Shown here: piece by piece, positions 9,123-16,214 of the stretch
How positions within the stretch are numbered: the first letter of the stretch is position 1
Layout: each line of letters begins with the position of its first letter
NCBI RefSeq assembly: GCF_900112285.1
Contig: NZ_FOKZ01000004.1
Span: 1 to 64,000, forward strand
DNA length: 64,000 bases
Source: Polaromonas sp. OV174
GTDB taxonomy: Bacteria; Pseudomonadota; Gammaproteobacteria; Burkholderiales; Burkholderiaceae_C
Direction of reading: 5' to 3'
The notes under the pieces: model-generated
Seen by the model: only the letters and a program-made list of their open reading frames with translations
The model's database searches: none
What the model was told of the DNA's origin: nothing
Translations under genes and position numbers: made by a program

Positions 9123-10276
9123 GATGCCACCTTGCTCTGAAAATAGGAGCGAACCACGCCCATGTAACGGGCGTCATCGAGCAAAAATGCATCATGGCCA
9201 TGGGGAGCATCAATCTCCGCGTAACTGACGTCGCGCTGGTTGTCGAGCAAGGCCTTGACGATTTCGCGGCTGCGCGCCGGGGAAAAGCGCCAGTCGGTGG
9301 TGAAGCTGACCAGCAGGAATTTGGCCTTGGCTTGCGCCAGGGCCAGGCTCAGGTCGCCGCCAAAGGCGCTGGCCGGGTCAAAGTAGTCCAGCGCACGGGT
9401 GATCAGCAAATAGGTGTTGGCGTCAAAGTACTCGGCAAACTTGTCGCCCTGGTAGCGCAGATAGCTTTCAATCTGGAACTCCACGTCCTGGGTTGAATAT
9501 TTGTAGCCACTCGCGCTGGCGCTGTCGATCACCGCATCCCTCAGTTGGCGGCCGAACTTTTCGTTCATCACGTCGTCGCTGAGATAGGTGATGTGGCCAA
9601 TCATGCGGGCGATACGCAGGCCGCGTTTTGGCAGCACGCCGTGGCGGTAGAAATGGCCGCCGTGAAAGTCGGGGTCGGTGACGATGGCGCGGCGGGCGAC
9701 TTCATTGAAGGCAATGTTTTCGGCCGTCAGATTGGGCGCGCTGGCCACCACCACGGCGTGGCGCATGCGTTCGGGGTATTGCAAGGTCCAGGCCAGCGCC
9801 TGCATGCCGCCCAGGCTGCCGCCCATGACGGCGGCCAGTTGCCGTATGCCCAGCGCATCGAGCAGCCTGGCCTGGGCCGCCACCCAGTCCTGCACCGTGA
9901 CGACAGGAAAATCCGCGCCGTAGATTTCGTTAGTGTCGGGGTGGCGCTGCATCGGTCCGGTGGAGCCGAAGCACGAGCCCAGATTGTTGACGCCAATGAC
10001 GAAAAATCGATCGGTATCCACCGGTTTGCCCGGGCCTATCATGGTGTCCCACCAGCCTTCGGACTTGGCGATGACGGCGCCGCTGTCGTCGCAGTAAACA
10101 CCAGCCACATGGTGGGAGGCATTGAGCGCGTGGCAGATCAGCACGGCATTGGACTTGTCGGCGTTGAGCTCGCCGTAAGTCTCGTAACTCAGGTCATAAG
10201 CGCGAATCGACGCGCCGCTTTGCAGAGGCAGGGCCTCGGCGAAATGCATGGTCTGCGGTGTCGCAACTAAGGTCAA
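9119..10276 (-). CDS. metX: Homoserine O-acyltransferase MetX
   Basis: A 385-residue alpha/beta-hydrolase-fold enzyme that acylates homoserine, the first dedicated step of methionine synthesis. The nucleophile is S154 in GGSLGGMQA, and the histidine of the triad lies in [10 protein letters not shown] near the C terminus. In betaproteobacteria with metW the acyl donor is often succinyl-CoA rather than acetyl-CoA, but residues cannot settle this by eye. The start is TTG at 10276 after AGGTGA; an internal ATG at 10249 is the alternative. A leader with riboswitch and terminator precedes it. Confidence 0.94.
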   Translation of the reverse strand: MTLVATPQTMHFAEALPLQSGASIRAYDLSYETYGELNADKSNAVLICHALNASHHVAGVYCDDSGAVIAKSEGWWDTMIGPGKPVDTDRFFVIGVNNLGSCFGSTGPMQRHPDTNEIYGADFPVVTVQDWVAAQARLLDALGIRQLAAVMGGSLGGMQALAWTLQYPERMRHAVVVASAPNLTAENIAFNEVARRAIVTDPDFHGGHFYRHGVLPKRGLRIARMIGHITYLSDDVMNEKFGRQLRDAVIDSASASGYKYSTQDVEFQIESYLRYQGDKFAEYFDANTYLLITRALDYFDPASAFGGDLSLALAQAKAKFLLVSFTTDWRFSPARSREIVKALLDNQRDVSYAEIDAPHGHDAFLLDDARYMGVVRSYFQSKVAS

Positions 10277-10290
10277 GAAATCACCTGTAG

Positions 10291-10330
10291 AAAAACAAAA
10301 AACCCGGCATCGCTAAAGCGAGTCCGGGTT
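10291..10330 (-). terminator. Intrinsic terminator in the metX leader
   Basis: On the minus strand AACCCGG-ACT-CGCTTTAGCG-AT-GCCGGGTT forms a strong hairpin followed directly by a T-rich run (TTTTTTGTTTTTC). It lies between the SAM-II-like aptamer and metX. The apical CTTTAGC is complementary to GCTAAAG of the aptamer, which gives a ready antiterminator. Confidence 0.85.
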
Positions 10331-10340
10331 GATGGATGTC

Positions 10341-10390
10341 GTCTTTAGCTGAACTTTTTACGCGCCCGCAAGCTGAGCAAATCGGCGCAG
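10341..10390 (-). ncRNA. SAM-II-like riboswitch aptamer upstream of metX
   Basis: The minus strand reads GCGCC-GATTT ... GGCGCG-TAAAAA-GTTCA-GCTAAAG. This matches the SAM-II layout: a short P1 stem (GCGCC/GGCGC), a conserved GATTT loop, an A-rich linker and the 3' GCTAAA that closes the pseudoknot. It stands directly upstream of a terminator and metX, the expected gene. A -10 box TATACT (10395-10400, minus strand) would start the transcript almost at the aptamer. Confidence 0.8.
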
Positions 10391-10405
10391 GGCAAGTATA
10401 GCAAG

Positions 10406-10969
10406 CTAGGCCTTGATCAGCAGCGCCAGCACACCCAGCACCGCAAAAACCAGCGCCGACACGATATGGACCACGCGCAACGGCACCAGCCGCGTGACGC
10501 GCTCACCGAGCCAGACCACGGGCGCATTGGCCAGCATCATGCCCAGCGTGGTGCCGGCCACCACGGCGTAATAGGCTTCGTAGCGGGCGGCCAGCATGAC
10601 GGTGGCAATCTGGGTTTTGTCGCCCATTTCAGCCAGGAAAAACGCCAGCACGGTGGTGCCGAAAACGCCAAAGCGCGGCGCGCTCGAGCCCTCTTCATCG
10701 TCAAGCTTGTCCGGTATCAGCATCCACACCGCCATGGCGAGGAAGGAAGCGCCCAAAATCCAGCGCAGGATTTGCGGACTGATCAGGGTGGTGACCCAGG
10801 CGCCCAGTGCGCCGGCCATGGCGTGGTTGGCAATGGTGGCGACAAAAATACCCAGAACTATGGGCCAGGGTTTGCGAAACCGAGCCGCCAGCACCAGCGC
10901 GAGCAGCTGGGTTTTGTCACCCATTTCGGCGAGGGCGACGATGCCGGTGGATATGAGGAAGGCTTCCAT
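10406..10969 (-). CDS. mneA: UPF0016/GDT1-family manganese exporter (MneA-like)
   Basis: A 187-residue membrane protein with six predicted helices in two halves. Each half carries the family signature EMGDKTQ, the cation-binding ExGDKT motif of the GDT1/TMEM165 family. Bacterial members such as MneA export Mn2+. The start at ATG 10969 follows a CCGGAG ribosome site; a TTG at 10990 is possible. A yybP-ykoY manganese riboswitch precedes it, which strongly supports manganese as substrate. Confidence 0.92.
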   Translation of the reverse strand: MEAFLISTGIVALAEMGDKTQLLALVLAARFRKPWPIVLGIFVATIANHAMAGALGAWVTTLISPQILRWILGASFLAMAVWMLIPDKLDDEEGSSAPRFGVFGTTVLAFFLAEMGDKTQIATVMLAARYEAYYAVVAGTTLGMMLANAPVVWLGERVTRLVPLRVVHIVSALVFAVLGVLALLIKA

Positions 10970-10988
10970 GAATAACTCCGGCCGGAAC

Positions 10989-11041
10989 AAAAACCCATGA
11001 CTGCACGACCCCCCCGGCCTAAAACGGTGGCTGTGCAGTCA
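10989..11041 (-). terminator. Hairpin with T run, expression platform of the Mn riboswitch
   Basis: On the minus strand TGACTGCAC (rc of 11033-11041) pairs with GTGCAGTCA (rc of 10998-11006) and is followed by TGGGTTTTTG. The loop is large and GC-rich. It is placed between the aptamer and the exporter ribosome site, so it may end transcription when manganese is low. Confidence 0.55.
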
Positions 11042-11145
11042 AAGGTCTCGCTTGATCCGAAGACCGCTTGCGCCATGTCCATGCTGGACAAGTCTGTTGA
11101 CGCAAGCCCCTTTCAAAAATTGAAAGGCTGGCTACTCCCCAATGA
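11035..11145 (-). ncRNA. yybP-ykoY manganese riboswitch
   Basis: The minus strand contains both hallmark segments of this class: GGGGAGTAGC (rc of 11131-11140) and GCGAGACCTTTG (rc of 11040-11051), with GTCAACAGACTTG between. The class senses Mn2+ and typically controls manganese exporters, exactly the UPF0016 gene found downstream. Confidence 0.88.
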
Positions 11146-11153
11146 CAGCGCTC

Positions 11154-11159
11154 ATTATA
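11154..11159 (-). promoter_or_regulatory. -10 box of the riboswitch-exporter transcript
   Basis: A consensus TATAAT on the minus strand lies about 10 bases before the start of the yybP-ykoY aptamer. No good -35 box is visible at the standard distance. Confidence 0.55.
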
Positions 11160-11257
11160 GAACCGGGCGGCAAGCCCTTCCCCTGGACGGTATAGCCATT
11201 ACCAGGCACGCACCGCTTTTTACCCACAAGCGACAGCACTGCCACTAGACTGCGTTC

Positions 11258-11824
11258 ATGCCAAGCTTCGAAGAGCAACTGCTGGAACACCGCGCATATC
11301 TACTGCGGTTCGCACGCCTGCAGCTGCGCAATGAAGCCTGGGCCGAGGATGCCGTGTCCGAAACGCTGCTGGCGGCATTGTCCAAACCGCAGATGTTTGA
11401 GCAGCGCTCCCAGCTCAAAACCTGGCTGGTCGGCATTCTCAAACACAAGGTCATTGACCTGATTCGCAGCAATGCGCGACTGGTTGCCGCGCCAGATACG
11501 CAGATGGTCAGCGAGGGCGGTGAACTTGACCGCCTGTCATTCAAGGCCGATGGCCACTTTGCTCAAACCCCCAATGACTGGGGGGACCCCGAGCAGACCT
11601 TGCAGCAGGCGCAATTCTTTGCCGTGCTGGACGCCTGCATGGAGCGTCTGCCTCCGGCGCTGGGACGGCTGTTTTTGATGCGTGAGTGGCTGGAACTTTC
11701 TTCACCAGAGATCTGTAAGGAACTGTCGCTCACCCCGACTAACTTGTATGTCCAATTGCACCGGGCTCGATTGCGCTTGCAGGAATGCCTGAACCTTCAC
11801 TGGTTTGGCAAGCACAGCGCCTGA
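11258..11824 (+). CDS. ECF-type RNA polymerase sigma factor
   Basis: A 188-residue sigma-70 family factor with only regions 2 and 4. Region 2 includes LRNEAWAEDAVSETLLAAL and the promoter-melting stretch around LKTWLVGILKHKVIDLIR. Region 4 includes RLPPALGRLFLMREWLELSS and the HTH SPEICKELSLTPTNLYVQLH. An apparent zinc-finger anti-sigma gene follows 24 bp later, so the pair forms a typical stress-response switch. The inducing signal is not evident from the neighbours. Confidence 0.9.
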   Translation: MPSFEEQLLEHRAYLLRFARLQLRNEAWAEDAVSETLLAALSKPQMFEQRSQLKTWLVGILKHKVIDLIRSNARLVAAPDTQMVSEGGELDRLSFKADGHFAQTPNDWGDPEQTLQQAQFFAVLDACMERLPPALGRLFLMREWLELSSPEICKELSLTPTNLYVQLHRARLRLQECLNLHWFGKHSA

Positions 11825-11848
11825 GCCTTCCGATGGTCTTGCTCATGA

Positions 11849-12097
11849 TTGTTTGATGTGAAAACGACATTCACTTTGTTAAGACGCAGCTGCCGGCAGG
11901 CTGCCGCGCTGCTGATCGCCCGCGAAGACCGTCCCTTGGGACTACCAGATCGCATCGCGCTGAAGCTGCACCTGCTGGCGTGTGACGCTTGTCCGAAATT
12001 TGAAAACCAGGTGCTGACCTTGAGAGCAGCCATGGGGCGCTGGCGTCACTACGGCAGCGAAGCGGATCAAAAGGCCGGTTCGGCACCCAAAATCTGA
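11849..12097 (+). CDS. Putative zinc-finger anti-sigma factor
   Basis: A small protein of about 82 residues with C, then HLLACDACPKF, which matches the HxxxCxxC zinc motif of zf-HC2 (ZAS) anti-sigma factors. It lacks a membrane segment and is therefore probably a soluble anti-sigma, like ChrR-type or RsrA-type proteins. It follows the ECF sigma gene directly. The start is uncertain: TTG at 11849 or GTG at 11858. The role as inhibitor of the adjacent sigma factor is inferred from motif and position. Confidence 0.75.
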   Translation: MFDVKTTFTLLRRSCRQAAALLIAREDRPLGLPDRIALKLHLLACDACPKFENQVLTLRAAMGRWRHYGSEADQKAGSAPKI

Positions 12098-12381
12098 AAA
12101 CCGCGAAGAGTCAACCCTATGCTGCAACACACCTGCCATTGGGATGGCTAGAAGGGTTCAAACGCCCTGTTTCTGCGGCTTTGAGCGCCCCTGCGACGTC
12201 TAGGTATAAACGATAGTTGCTTGCTTTTTCTATAACTGGAGCATAATAGAGGCGTGTAAATGCACGCATTTATGCATGTTAGGTGATCGGTAAGTTTCGC
12301 GCGCTACAGCGGTACGTATAAGATTTGTTGTGCTTTCGGGACCCCATCGCTTTTATTTTTGTGTTTTAGAGGAGTCCCTTC
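12098..12381 (+). promoter_or_regulatory. Leader region of the RRM protein gene
   Basis: This 284-bp gap is AT-rich compared with its neighbours. A candidate promoter is TTGCTT (12221-12226) with CATAAT (12242-12247), which would give a leader of about 130 nt. The leader contains the hairpin AAATGC-AC-GCATTT (12258-12271) and ends with a strong AGAGGAG ribosome site. Long structured leaders are common for cold-induced RNA-binding protein genes, so temperature control of translation is plausible but unproven. Confidence 0.45.
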
Positions 12382-12828
12382 ATGGGCAACAAACTTTACG
12401 TCGGCAACCTGCCTTACTCGGTGCGTGACGAAGACCTGCAACAATCCTTTGGTCAATTCGGCGCTGTCACCAGCGCTAAAGTCATGATGGAACGCGACAC
12501 CGGTCGCTCCAAGGGCTTTGGCTTTGTCGAAATGGCTAGCGATGCAGAAGCACAAGCAGCCATCAACGGCATGAACGGTCAGCCTTTGGGCGGCCGTAGC
12601 GTTGTCGTGAACGAAGCGCGTCCCATGGAAGCACGTCCTCCACGTACCGGCGGCTTCGGCGGCGGTGGTGGCGGTTACGGCGGTGGTGCTGGTGGTGGTG
12701 GCGGCGGTTACGGCGGCGGCGGCCGTTCCGGTGGCGGCAGCGACGGCGGTTTCCGTAGCCCGTACGGCGGCGGCGGTGCTGGCGGCGGTCGTTCCGGTGG
12801 CGGCGGCGGTGGACGCGGCGGCTACTAA
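12382..12828 (+). CDS. Glycine-rich RRM RNA-binding protein
   Basis: A 148-residue protein with one N-terminal RRM (residues 1-80): RNP2 is LYVGNL and RNP1 is KGFGFVEM. The C-terminal half is almost only glycine with scattered Tyr, Arg and Ser, a low-complexity tail like that of cyanobacterial Rbp and plant GRP proteins. Such proteins bind RNA and are often cold-induced chaperones. A ribosome site AGAGGAG precedes the ATG and a strong terminator follows. Single gene. Confidence 0.93.
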   Translation: MGNKLYVGNLPYSVRDEDLQQSFGQFGAVTSAKVMMERDTGRSKGFGFVEMASDAEAQAAINGMNGQPLGGRSVVVNEARPMEARPPRTGGFGGGGGGYGGGAGGGGGGYGGGGRSGGGSDGGFRSPYGGGGAGGGRSGGGGGGRGGY

Positions 12829-12900
12829 GCCCTGCTTTTAAGCAGCTGACTTACTAGTTAGCACAAACAGCATCTTCGGTCATTGACTGAAGATTGCTTT

Positions 12901-12940
12901 AAAAGGCTTCAGAACTTAGGTTTTGAAGCCTTTTTGCTTT
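12901..12940 (+). terminator. Rho-independent terminator after the RRM gene
   Basis: AAAAGGCTTC (12901-12910) pairs with GAAGCCTTTT around a 13-base loop and runs into TTTTTGCTTTT. It lies about 75 bp after the stop codon. Confidence 0.88.
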
Positions 12941-13006
12941 TATCTATTGATCACGATCGCAAGAAGCCCTTGGTTCAATATGTAAATCTGGGCTAGCAGG
13001 CTGTGA

Positions 13007-13783
13007 TCAGCGCTCGCCCTGCCGATGTTTACGGGCACGGCCGGCCAAAGCCCAGTCGAACAACCTATTCGGCAAAAGACGCAGCAACTTGGCAACCACA
13101 CCCATTTGCCAGGGAATCACGCGGTAACTATGACCCGCCTGGATGGAGGCAAAAGCCTTGTCAGCAAAACTATCGGCCTTCATCAGAAACGGCATGGCAT
13201 AACGGTTTTGCCGCGTCAGCGGCGTGTCGATATAGCCAGGGCAAATCGTCACCACCTTCACCCCGCTGGAGCGAAGCTCGCCACGCAAGCTTTCGCAATA
13301 GCTGATGACTGCGGCCTTGCTCGCACAATAGGCGCCGTGACCTGGCAAGCCACGCGCGCCGGCCACGCTGCCAATTCCCACCAGCGCGCCGCTACCACGC
13401 ACCACCATGCCAGCCATAAATGGGTGAAAAGTGGCGGCCATGCCGATGTTGTTGGTGGCAAAGGTTTGCGCCATCACCTCCAGATCCTCCAACACCGCGC
13501 TATCCATGCCTATGCTGACGCCGGCACTGGCGATGACCACATCGGGCAAACCTTGCCCTGCGATACAGGCCTGGCCTGCTGTCACTATGCTGTCTATATC
13601 TGACACATCGGCGCCATAAATCTGACAGCGGCTGGCGCTGATGGCATTGGCCTCGGCCCAGGACTGGACTTCCGCGGTTCGACGTGCAGTCAGCGCCAGG
13701 CGATAGCCCGCCGCGTAATAGCGCAGCGCCAGGGCCTGGCCAAGGCCGCTGGATGCACCGGTGATGAACACGAGTCTGGACAT
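13007..13783 (-). CDS. Short-chain dehydrogenase/reductase
   Basis: A 258-residue classical SDR. The nucleotide-binding motif GASSGLG is at residues 8-14, the NAG-equivalent ASAGVS follows, and the catalytic YCASK motif is present after an upstream serine. The start at ATG 13783 gives the usual MSRLVFITGASSG N terminus. The C-terminal end is rich in Arg and Leu and may touch the membrane. It is 63 bp downstream of lptC on the same strand, so it may be read with the LPS genes. Substrate unknown. Confidence 0.88.
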   Translation of the reverse strand: MSRLVFITGASSGLGQALALRYYAAGYRLALTARRTAEVQSWAEANAISASRCQIYGADVSDIDSIVTAGQACIAGQGLPDVVIASAGVSIGMDSAVLEDLEVMAQTFATNNIGMAATFHPFMAGMVVRGSGALVGIGSVAGARGLPGHGAYCASKAAVISYCESLRGELRSSGVKVVTICPGYIDTPLTRQNRYAMPFLMKADSFADKAFASIQAGHSYRVIPWQMGVVAKLLRLLPNRLFDWALAGRARKHRQGER

Positions 13784-13846
13784 GCTGGACTGACCTGAGT
13801 TGAAAACGGGCAGGGCCGGGGCCATACACGGCCACGGTACGAAGCG

Positions 13847-14560
13847 TTAGCGGGCTGGGGGCTTGGCAGCAGCGGGACTCGCGGCAGCACTCGATGATTT
13901 GGGCATCAACACACCTCGAACCCGGCCTTTCAGATTGGCTACTTGGTCCAGGTTATCGTAGGCAAAAGTGTCGCCGGTGAACTGGTCGGTGCCCCGGATC
14001 AAAATGACAGGTTTGTGGGACTGAACACGCTCTTCGTTTAAAAAGGCATGCAGGAATTCCCCACGAAACTCCAGTCGCGGCATCTCTTTGCCATTGGCGT
14101 CCTTGCTGGAATCACGTACCACCCGCGCATTGCCGGTCAACTGAACTTCCGAACCATCGCCATTGGTATAAGCCCGATTCGCCGTGGCCGTCGTGAGCCG
14201 CCCGTCGATGCTGATGCTATGAATCCGAGCCTGGTCGATTTCCAGAATGTCGGTGTCTTGGAAATGTCGTGCCTCGGTGCCATAGACTTCGCTTTTGAGT
14301 TTGCCGTTCTCGTCAAAGGTCTTGATGGTGAACTTGCGCATGAAGTAATCTACCTCGTGACCCGACTCCTTGACCACCTCAGGGGCGCTGAAGGTAGGCG
14401 CATTTCGTACCAACCAATAAGTGCTCAAGGCCAGCGAGCCCATCAACAGAACGGGCATGTAAATAGCCATGCGGTCCCATAAATGCAAGAAATTGCGCCA
14501 GGCCCCTGGCGACGGCGCAACACTACGGCCCTGGCCTGGATCGGGTAGAACGCCTGTCAT
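13847..14560 (-). CDS. lptC: LPS export ABC transporter periplasmic protein LptC
   Basis: A 237-residue LptC: a short cytoplasmic N terminus, one membrane helix (about residues 32-50), then a periplasmic beta-jellyroll domain. LptC links the LptB2FG transporter to the LptA bridge that carries LPS to the outer membrane. Its start overlaps the kdsC stop (ATGA). The proline/alanine/lysine tail is longer than in E. coli. The usual partners lptA and lptB do not follow in this window. Confidence 0.9.
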   Translation of the reverse strand: MTGVLPDPGQGRSVAPSPGAWRNFLHLWDRMAIYMPVLLMGSLALSTYWLVRNAPTFSAPEVVKESGHEVDYFMRKFTIKTFDENGKLKSEVYGTEARHFQDTDILEIDQARIHSISIDGRLTTATANRAYTNGDGSEVQLTGNARVVRDSSKDANGKEMPRLEFRGEFLHAFLNEERVQSHKPVILIRGTDQFTGDTFAYDNLDQVANLKGRVRGVLMPKSSSAAASPAAAKPPAR

Positions 14561-15102
14561 TGGCTATATTCCTGCAGCAAACTGGCATAACGCCCGCTGG
14601 CAATCAGCAGCACATCACAAAATTCGCGTGCAGCGCCCTGGCCGCCGCAGGCTTGCGTGACATGGTGGGCTTGCGCTCTGACCTCACTATGGGCATTCGC
14701 TGGCGCGCAACTCAAGGCCACTCGTCGCATCACGGGCAGATCGGGCCAGTCATCGCCCATGGCCGCCGCCGCGCTCCAATCCAAGCCCAGGGCCTGCAAG
14801 GTGATTTCGGCAGCAGGACGCTTGTCTTCGGTGCGAAAGTGCGCGTGCGTGATGCCCAGCGCTTGCAAGCGCGCGCGCAGCACAGGACTGTCGCGGCCGG
14901 TGATGACTGCGGGTGTGATGCCGGCTTTTTGCAACAGCTTCAGGCCCAAGCCATCCAGAATATTGAAGCGCTTGAGGCTCTCGCCGGCCTCGGACAAATA
15001 AAGCCCGCCATCCGTCAGCACGCCATCGACATCAAAAAAGGCGACTTTCACCCCCTGTGCACGCAGCAGCAGTTCGGGAGAAAAATTCAAGGCAGGCGTC
15101 AT
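14557..15102 (-). CDS. kdsC: 3-deoxy-D-manno-octulosonate 8-phosphate phosphatase KdsC
   Basis: A 181-residue HAD-family phosphatase of the compact C0 type. The nucleophile motif DVDGVLTDG is near residue 24, and GDDWPDLP supplies the acidic Mg2+ ligands. It hydrolyses KDO-8-phosphate to KDO for lipopolysaccharide core synthesis. It lies one base after kdsD and overlaps lptC, giving a kdsD-kdsC-lptC operon that joins KDO supply with LPS export. Confidence 0.95.
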   Translation of the reverse strand: MTPALNFSPELLLRAQGVKVAFFDVDGVLTDGGLYLSEAGESLKRFNILDGLGLKLLQKAGITPAVITGRDSPVLRARLQALGITHAHFRTEDKRPAAEITLQALGLDWSAAAAMGDDWPDLPVMRRVALSCAPANAHSEVRAQAHHVTQACGGQGAAREFCDVLLIASGRYASLLQEYSQ

Positions 15103-15103
15103 A

Positions 15104-16096
15104 TCAAATCACCTTGGCACGCATCAAGTCGTGGGTGTTGAGCGCTCCACACAACTCTCCGGCCTGATCCACCACCAACACACTGGTAATGCCGTGCTGC
15201 TCCATCAACGCCACCGCCTCGACGGCCAGGGAATCGGCCCGCACCGTGCGTGGCTGGGCATGCATCACCGCGCCCGCCGTGCTGCTGCGCAAGTCCGCGC
15301 CTTTTTCCACCAGGCGGCGCAAGTCACCGTCAGTGAAAATGCCGAGGACTCGCCGGTTTTCGTCCACCACGGCGGACGCCCCCAGGCCCTTGGCGCTCAT
15401 CTCGCGCATGAGGTCTACAAATGAAGTCTCTAATCGCACCTGAGGAATGGCATCGCCACTGCGCATCACGTCACTGACGTGAGTCAACAGCTTGCGACCC
15501 AAGGCCCCACCGGGGTGCGAGCGGGCAAAGTCCTCTTCCTTGAAGCCGCGCGCATCCAGCAAAGCCACGGCCAGGGCATCGCCAAGCGCAAGTTGCGCCG
15601 TGGTACTGGCCGTGGGCGCCAGATTCAAGGGACAAGCTTCCCTGGCGACGCTGCTGTCAAGGACGACGCGAGCCTGCTTGGCCAGCGTCGACTGCAACCC
15701 GCCGGTAATGGCGATCAGCGGCACACCGAGGCGGCTCAACACCGGCAAAATCGCCGTCAGTTCCTCGCTCTCGCCGCTATTGGAAATGGCCAACACGACA
15801 TCAATGGCCTGGATCATGCCCAAGTCACCATGGCTGGCTTCGGCCGGATGTACAAACAGGGAAGGCGTGCCGGTGGAAGCCAGCGTGGCAGCAATCTTGC
15901 GGCCTATATGACCGCTCTTGCCCATGCCCATCACCACCACGCGGCCGCGACACGCCACCAGCAGGCCGATCGCCTGGACAAACTCGGTTCCTACGCGTGC
16001 GGCCAAGCCCAGCACGGCCGCGGCCTCAATCTCAAAGGTCTTGCGGGCAAGCGTCAGCGCCTGCTCGGCATCAAATTTCGCGGTGTCAAAGCTCAT
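15104..16096 (-). CDS. kdsD: Arabinose-5-phosphate isomerase KdsD
   Basis: A 330-residue sugar isomerase that converts ribulose-5-phosphate to arabinose-5-phosphate, the precursor of KDO. An N-terminal SIS domain (GMGKSGHIGRKIAATLASTGTP) is followed by two CBS domains in the C-terminal third. First gene of the kdsD-kdsC-lptC operon; the Kef antiporter gene starts divergently about 120 bp away. Confidence 0.95.
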   Translation of the reverse strand: MSFDTAKFDAEQALTLARKTFEIEAAAVLGLAARVGTEFVQAIGLLVACRGRVVVMGMGKSGHIGRKIAATLASTGTPSLFVHPAEASHGDLGMIQAIDVVLAISNSGESEELTAILPVLSRLGVPLIAITGGLQSTLAKQARVVLDSSVAREACPLNLAPTASTTAQLALGDALAVALLDARGFKEEDFARSHPGGALGRKLLTHVSDVMRSGDAIPQVRLETSFVDLMREMSAKGLGASAVVDENRRVLGIFTDGDLRRLVEKGADLRSSTAGAVMHAQPRTVRADSLAVEAVALMEQHGITSVLVVDQAGELCGALNTHDLMRAKVI

Positions 16097-16214
16097 TGCC
16101 GCATTCTATAGAGGAGCGCAAAGACACACGGGGTCTACGCATAGCCGGAACAGGGCTGAAAAACGACAAGAGATCGGGGCCGGTCAGAGCAGGCTCATCC
16201 GCTACTATCAAGCC

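Noticed and set aside
12640-12825. GGCGGTGGT-type repeats as a mobile or tandem DNA element
   Set aside because: They are the codons of the glycine-rich tail of the RRM protein and vary as such tails do.
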